DNA of 64,000 nt from JBFLVU01 sp037444825 (GTDB taxonomy: Bacteria; Acidobacteriota; UBA4820; DSQY01): NCBI GenBank assembly GCA_037444825.1, contig JBBILR010000014.1, forward strand, positions 1 through 64,000, written 5' to 3'. Of this stretch, positions 59,696 to 64,000 are shown one piece after another (within the stretch, counting starts at the first letter, position 1; each line of letters starts with the position of its first letter). Made by a program: the position numbers and the translations under genes. Below the pieces are notes generated by a model. It was not told where the DNA came from, ran no database searches, and saw only the letters and a program-made list of their open reading frames with translations.

Positions 59696-61948
59696 ATGGC
59701 CATTCGGGAACAGGACGCGCTCGACTACCATTCCGTAGGACGTCCCGGCAAGACCGAGGTGGTGCCCACCAAGCCCTGCCTCACCGCCCGGGACCTCTCC
59801 CTCGCCTACACGCCCGGCGTGGCGGTTCCCTGCCTCGCCATCGAGAAGAACCCCGAGGACGCTTACAAGTACACCAACAAGGGCAACCTCGTGGCCGTCC
59901 TCTCCAACGGCACGGCGGTGCTGGGCCTGGGCGACATCGGCGCCCTGGCGGGGAAGCCCGTCATGGAAGGGAAGGGAGTCCTCTTCAAGCGCTTCGCCCA
60001 CGTGGACGTCTTCGACATCGAGGTGAACACCCACGACCCCGACGAGGTCATCAAGGTGGCCCAGCTGCTGGAGCCCACCTTCGGGGGGATCAACCTGGAG
60101 GACATCAAGGCCCCCGAGTGCTTCTACATCGAGGAGACCCTCAAGAAGACGATGAAGATCCCCGTCTTCCACGACGACCAGCACGGCACGGCCATCATCT
60201 CCGGGGCGGCCCTCCTCAACGCCTTGGAAATCGCGGGCAAGAACATCAAGGACGTGCGCGTGGTGGTCTCCGGGGCCGGCGCCGCCGCCATCGCCTGCGC
60301 CAAGTTCTACGAACTGCTGGGCGTGCCCCGGGAAAACTTCCTCCTCGTGGACACCAAGGGGGTGGTCTTCAAGGGCCGCAAGGAGGGGATGAACCCCTAC
60401 AAGGAGTACTTCGCCCAGGACACGCCCCTCCGCACGCTGGCCGAGGCCATGAAGGGGGCCGACGTCTTCCTCGGGTGCTCCGTCAAGGGCCTCGTCACGC
60501 AGGACATGGTGCGTTCCATGGCCAAGAACCCCATCGTCTTCGCCATGGCCAACCCCGACCCCGAAATCACCTACCCCGACGCCAAGGCCGCCCGGCCGGA
60601 CATCATCATGGCCACGGGCCGCTCGGACTACCCCAACCAGGTGAACAACGTCCTCGGTTTCCCCTTCATCTTCCGCGGCGCCTTGGACGTCCGCGCCACC
60701 GCCATCAACGAAGAGATGAAGGTGGCGGCCGCCCGCGCCCTGGCGGCCCTCGCCAAGGAGCCGGTGCCCGAAGGGGTCTGCGCCGCGTACGGCGGCCAGC
60801 GCTTCGAGTTCGGGCCCGACTACATCATCCCCAAGCCCTTCGACCCGCGGGTCCTCGTGTGGGAGGCCTCCGCCGTGGCCAAGGCCGCCTGCGAGACCGG
60901 CGTGGCCCAGCAGCCCATCACCGACTGGGACGGCTACCGAGCGCGCCTGGAAGCCATGACCAGCAAGAGCCAGGAGGTCATGCGCACCATCCGCACCACC
61001 GCCCGCCGGGAGAAAAAACGGGTGGTCTTCCCCGAAGGGGAGAACCCCAAGATCATCGAAGCCGGCCGCGTCCTCGTGGAGGAAGGCCTCGCCCACCCCA
61101 TCCTCCTCGGCAAGCGGGAAACCATCGAGGCCGCCGCCAGGAAGGTGGGGCTGGACCTCCAGGCCGTCACCGTGGTGGACCCCGAGACCTCCCCCGACAA
61201 CCCCGCCTTCGCCAAGGGCCTCTACGAACTGCGGGCCCGCAAGGGCTTCACCCCCAAGAAGGCGGAGACGGTGGTGAAGAAGGCCCTCTACCACGCCCTC
61301 ATGATGCTCAGGACCGGCAAGGCCGACGGCATGGTGGCCGGCATCGAGCGCTCCTACGTGGACACCATCCGCGTGGTCCTTCCCCTGGCCGAGCTCAAGG
61401 AAGGGGTCCGCAGGGCCGTGGGCATGCACCTCGTCCTCGTGGGGGGGAAGGTTTTCATCTTCGCCGACACCACCGTCAACATCGACCCCGACGCCCGGGA
61501 GCTGGCCGAGATCGCCGTCCAGGCGTCGGTGCTGGCGCGGCACTTCAACCTGGAGCCCCGCATCGCCATGCTGGCCTTCTCCAACTTCGGCGACAACGAC
61601 CACCCCAAGGCCCGCAAGGTCCGCGAGGCGGTGGCCATCCTTCACGCCGAGCACCCCGAGCTGGTGGTGGACGGGGAGATGCACGGCGACGTGGCGGTCC
61701 TCCCCGAGTTCGCCCGGGACAACTTCCCCCACAGCAAGATCCAGGGCGACGCCAACGTCCTCATCTGCCCCGACCTTCAGAGCGGCAACATCGCCTACAA
61801 GCTGGTGGGCTACCTCGGGGAACGCCGCGAGGTCATCGGCCCCCTGCTCTTCGGCCTCAAGCACCCCATCAACGTCGTTTCCTACAACTCCGACGTCCGG
61901 GAAATCGTCAACATGGCCGCCCTCTCCTGCTACCAGGCCGGGCGGTAA
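59696..61948 (+). CDS. maeB: NADP-dependent malic enzyme with phosphotransacetylase-like domain
   Basis: 750 residues, start at an ATG behind AGGAGGAGA. The N-terminal malic domain (about 1-430) has TPGVAVPCLAI, FKRFAHVDVFDIEV, IPVFHDDQHGTAIISGAALLNAL, the NAD(P) fold VVVSGAGAAAIACAKFY, and GRSDYPNQVNNVLGFPFIFRGALDV. The C-terminal PTA-like domain (about 432-750) has RVVFPEGENPKIIEAGRVL, ADGMVAGIERSYVDTIRVVLPL and VLICPDLQSGNIAYKLVGYLG. In related MaeB proteins this domain is regulatory and binds acetyl-CoA. The enzyme turns malate into pyruvate plus NADPH, which would drain carbon entering the TCA cycle from propionyl-CoA. Confidence 0.95.
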   Translation: MAIREQDALDYHSVGRPGKTEVVPTKPCLTARDLSLAYTPGVAVPCLAIEKNPEDAYKYTNKGNLVAVLSNGTAVLGLGDIGALAGKPVMEGKGVLFKRFAHVDVFDIEVNTHDPDEVIKVAQLLEPTFGGINLEDIKAPECFYIEETLKKTMKIPVFHDDQHGTAIISGAALLNALEIAGKNIKDVRVVVSGAGAAAIACAKFYELLGVPRENFLLVDTKGVVFKGRKEGMNPYKEYFAQDTPLRTLAEAMKGADVFLGCSVKGLVTQDMVRSMAKNPIVFAMANPDPEITYPDAKAARPDIIMATGRSDYPNQVNNVLGFPFIFRGALDVRATAINEEMKVAAARALAALAKEPVPEGVCAAYGGQRFEFGPDYIIPKPFDPRVLVWEASAVAKAACETGVAQQPITDWDGYRARLEAMTSKSQEVMRTIRTTARREKKRVVFPEGENPKIIEAGRVLVEEGLAHPILLGKRETIEAAARKVGLDLQAVTVVDPETSPDNPAFAKGLYELRARKGFTPKKAETVVKKALYHALMMLRTGKADGMVAGIERSYVDTIRVVLPLAELKEGVRRAVGMHLVLVGGKVFIFADTTVNIDPDARELAEIAVQASVLARHFNLEPRIAMLAFSNFGDNDHPKARKVREAVAILHAEHPELVVDGEMHGDVAVLPEFARDNFPHSKIQGDANVLICPDLQSGNIAYKLVGYLGERREVIGPLLFGLKHPINVVSYNSDVREIVNMAALSCYQAGR

Positions 61949-61979
61949 GACGACCCTACCCCACCGCCGCAACCCCAAA

Positions 61980-62003
61980 GGGGCGGGCCCCACGGCCCGC
62001 CCC
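61980..62003 (+). terminator. Hairpin terminator after maeB
   Basis: A perfect ten-pair stem GGGGCGGGCC / GGCCCGCCCC with loop CCAC. The downstream T tract is weak (GTCGTTT). Confidence 0.65.
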
Positions 62004-62057
62004 CGTCGTTTGGGCTCAACCCTTCGGGCCCCTCCCCCATGGTTTGCCCGCCAGGCC

Positions 62058-62087
62058 TTGACACTGAAAAAAATCATGCCCTATTTG
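62058..62087 (+). promoter_or_regulatory. Promoter of the RHS-like gene
   Basis: TTGACA (62058-62063) followed by an A-rich spacer of 17-18 bases and CTATTTG (62081-62087). The leader to the ATG at 62172 is about 80 bases and notably less GC-rich than its surroundings. Confidence 0.6.
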
Positions 62088-62171
62088 GCCCGTCCGATCA
62101 TTGCCGCGTGCGGTGCCCAAAGTGCCGCATAAAGTTTGGGGTTAGGGTTTGTTGATTTGAGGAGGCGATCC

Positions 62172-64000
62172 ATGCAAGTCTCGGCAAGCGCGCGCCGCCG
62201 TTGGGCGCGGCGGATGGTGGTGTGGGTGACGGGGGTGATCCTGTCGGCGGCCGCTTCGGTCCGTGCCCAGGAGTTCATGGCCGTGGTCCAGGAGATGCCA
62301 GGCTTCAAGGCCGAGTCGGCCTACCAGAATTTCGGCAACGGGGAGAGCGTCAACCTCGCCAACGGCGGACTCACCGTGACCCACGCCTCCGCCGTGGGGC
62401 TCCCCCAGAACATGGGGGGTACGCTGCGCCCCGTGCGGGTCTTCAACACGAAGAACCCGGACGCCCTGTTCCTGACCGCGTGCAACCAGACCGACGACGC
62501 CATTGCCTGCGGACCCATGGGCGGCGGGTGGAAGATCAGCTACGGGCGCGTGCTTCTGCGGGTGGCCAACGCTTCCCGCATGAACGCCACGGGGTACGTG
62601 TCCAGGAGCCAGTACTACTACCAGGACGAGAGCGGCGCCGAGCACCGGCTGTACCTCGACTCTACGCTCGAAGGGTACGCCGGAGCGAACACCAAACCGA
62701 ACGGGAGCGCCTGGTACGTCACCAACGACCTGAGCTTCATCCGGGCGAAGTACTCCACGGCCAGCAACGAGTGGACCCTTTACTTTCCCGACGGCTCCAC
62801 CCGCATCGCCGGCGGCGCGGGGGGGCTCTACGTGCCGCCGGCTCCCGGCCCGGTGTACTCCAACGAGGACGGCACCACCTATGTCAGCGGCCTCACCAAC
62901 AACCGGACCAACGGCTGGTGGGTGCGGAGGATTGTGGACAGATGCGGAAATGCCATCACCGTGAGCTACTATCCGGTGGAGGGAGCGCACCCCTATCCCG
63001 GCTCCATCAAAACCATCACGGACCACTTCGGCCGGGTCATCACCTTCGGATACAATCCCCAGGGGGTGATCTCCACCCTCACGGGGGCGGGGCTGACGGA
63101 AACCTATACGTATTCCCCATCGCCTCAGCGGTTTCCGCAGTACGAAACCCACGTGGGCGTCGGCGTCTATGTGCCGGCTCTGGTAAGGGTGAGCACCTCC
63201 GGTCCGAACGGGGTGGTGGGGCCGGAGATTACCTACTCCTATGGCCAGGACCCGGGAACGGAAGGCGTCTACCTCAAGCAGGTCGGATACCCGACGGGGG
63301 CCGTTTCCCAGTACACCTACGAGCGAGTCCCTTATACCATCACGTACTTCCCGGCCAACCCGAACCAGGCCGAGCCTACGACCGTTTACACCGACGCGGT
63401 CAAGAGCCACACCCTCCGGGTGCGTTCCGTGAGCTTCACCTCGGGAAACGGTTCCGAATATGCCTTGACGTGGACCTACGACCGCTCCTTTCAACCGGGG
63501 TTTTTCCTCGGCCGCACTACGCGGTCGGTCCCGGTTTCCGTGAAGGACCCCCAGGGGGCCGAGGAGGTGTACTTTTTCACGGCGTCGGACTTTTCCGAGG
63601 GGGCCGAACTCTCCCCTGGGCGGGAACTGGCCCGGCTCCGGCGCCCGCCAGCGACCCCTCCTTGGCCGGCGTTCAATCCAAACAACCACCAGATGGGCCG
63701 GATCTGGCAGAAGAACACCTACTACGAATCCGGGGACCGCGTGGACGGAGCGGGTCAAGAGCTGGGAGACGCCCACCGCTGCTGGTACGATGGCCCCCAG
63801 GGCCCCGCCCCTGTGCCCAAGGGCAACCTCCGGTCGTGGAGAACCGAAGAGAGAGAGTTCTTGCTGTCCTCGACGACGGAGAAATGGTCCAAGGTCACGG
63901 TCAACACCGGATGGGACGGCTTCGGCCACTACCTCGTTTCGCAGGAAAGCGGGACCAATGCCGCCTATACCCAGGTCACGGCCAGCCAGTACGACTTGAA
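62172..64000 (+). CDS. Secreted RHS/YD-repeat-like protein, 5' part
   Basis: At least 609 residues; the frame is open at the window end. A long signal peptide spans about 1-33 (basic start ARRRWARRM, hydrophobic core, cleavage near VRA-Q). The region after it, AYQNFGNGESVNLANGGLTVTH, is typical of the N-terminal part of RHS-type shells. Later ITFGYNPQGVISTLTGAG, LTETYTYSPS, YSYGQDPGTEG and YEYT-like strands are YD-repeat-like. RHS proteins form large hollow shells that may enclose a C-terminal toxin or act as surface polymers. The effector end cannot be seen. GGAGG ribosome site. Confidence 0.8.
   Translation, partial: MQVSASARRRWARRMVVWVTGVILSAAASVRAQEFMAVVQEMPGFKAESAYQNFGNGESVNLANGGLTVTHASAVGLPQNMGGTLRPVRVFNTKNPDALFLTACNQTDDAIACGPMGGGWKISYGRVLLRVANASRMNATGYVSRSQYYYQDESGAEHRLYLDSTLEGYAGANTKPNGSAWYVTNDLSFIRAKYSTASNEWTLYFPDGSTRIAGGAGGLYVPPAPGPVYSNEDGTTYVSGLTNNRTNGWWVRRIVDRCGNAITVSYYPVEGAHPYPGSIKTITDHFGRVITFGYNPQGVISTLTGAGLTETYTYSPSPQRFPQYETHVGVGVYVPALVRVSTSGPNGVVGPEITYSYGQDPGTEGVYLKQVGYPTGAVSQYTYERVPYTITYFPANPNQAEPTTVYTDAVKSHTLRVRSVSFTSGNGSEYALTWTYDRSFQPGFFLGRTTRSVPVSVKDPQGAEEVYFFTASDFSEGAELSPGRELARLRRPPATPPWPAFNPNNHQMGRIWQKNTYYESGDRVDGAGQELGDAHRCWYDGPQGPAPVPKGNLRSWRTEEREFLLSSTTEKWSKVTVNTGWDGFGHYLVSQESGTNAAYTQVTASQYDL

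Noticed and set aside
62088..62171. c-di-GMP riboswitch in the leader of the RHS-like gene
   Set aside because: The leader is short and lacks the GEMM-type conserved core.

Overview
The window is one stretch of very GC-rich bacterial chromosome (about 70 % G+C by eye), densely coded on both strands, with short intergenic gaps and many overlapping start/stop codons. I see no insertion sequence, phage block or CRISPR array. It carries a diderm-type TolQ, a CTC-family bL25, HslUV, a type IV pilus retraction ATPase, HD-GYP and GGDEF proteins, long secreted repeat proteins and a full fatty-acid oxidation set. That mix would suit an Acidobacteriota or a deltaproteobacterial-type lineage. The sequence alone does not settle this, and I treat Acidobacteriota as a guess.

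Layout. 1-4.6 kb (minus): a hybrid histidine kinase translationally coupled to an HD-GYP response regulator cut by the window edge, then a TPR/retropepsin-like aspartyl protease. 4.7-6.3 kb (plus): tolQ and a TIGR02757-like gene. 6.3-11.4 kb (minus): lipoprotein, DUF302 protein, FtsK, an unknown two-repeat protein and PilT. 11.6-16.5 kb: a 1605-residue secreted Kelch/PKD protein. 16.5-24.8 kb: a complete histidine operon (hisD-C-HAD-B-H-A-F-IE-Z-G) behind a leader peptide and attenuator, followed by tRNA-Pro(CGG). 25-32.8 kb: serine acetyltransferase, M1 peptidase (minus), the rplY-pth and rpsF-rpsR-rplI clusters, small membrane proteins, VanZ and a diguanylate cyclase. 33-38.7 kb: purD, a class III aminotransferase, an MBL hydrolase, folK, der (minus) and a DUF59 protein. 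38.9-42 kb: alanine dehydrogenase, a CoA transferase, a SelW-type selenoprotein with an in-frame UGA and an RsbRD-N-like protein. 42-47.2 kb: cstA and a quinone-oxidoreductase-like gene (minus), then hslVU. 47.2-62 kb: a GntR/FadR-like regulator with matching operators in front of itself and of a fatty-acid oxidation locus: thiolase, FadJ-type protein, acyl-CoA ligase, acyl-CoA dehydrogenase fused to SCP2, an alpha-methylacyl-CoA racemase-like protein, a second acyl-CoA dehydrogenase, MeaB, methylmalonyl-CoA epimerase, two unknown small proteins and malic enzyme-PTA. 62.1 kb to the end: the 5' part of a secreted RHS/YD-type protein.

The strongest findings are four. A UGA-containing SelW homologue (41351-41581) has a textbook bacterial SECIS hairpin just after the UGA. 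The histidine operon has a leader peptide with clustered His codons and mutually exclusive terminator/antiterminator arms. A HAD phosphatase sits where the histidinol-phosphatase function would otherwise be missing. The fatty-acid locus looks built for branched- and odd-chain acyl-CoAs and contains an unusual dehydrogenase-SCP2 fusion.

Most intergenic regions carry a recognisable sigma-70-like promoter, often TTGCCA or TTGACC, 16-18 bases, then a TAnnnT box. No gene-free stretch exceeds about 300 bases.
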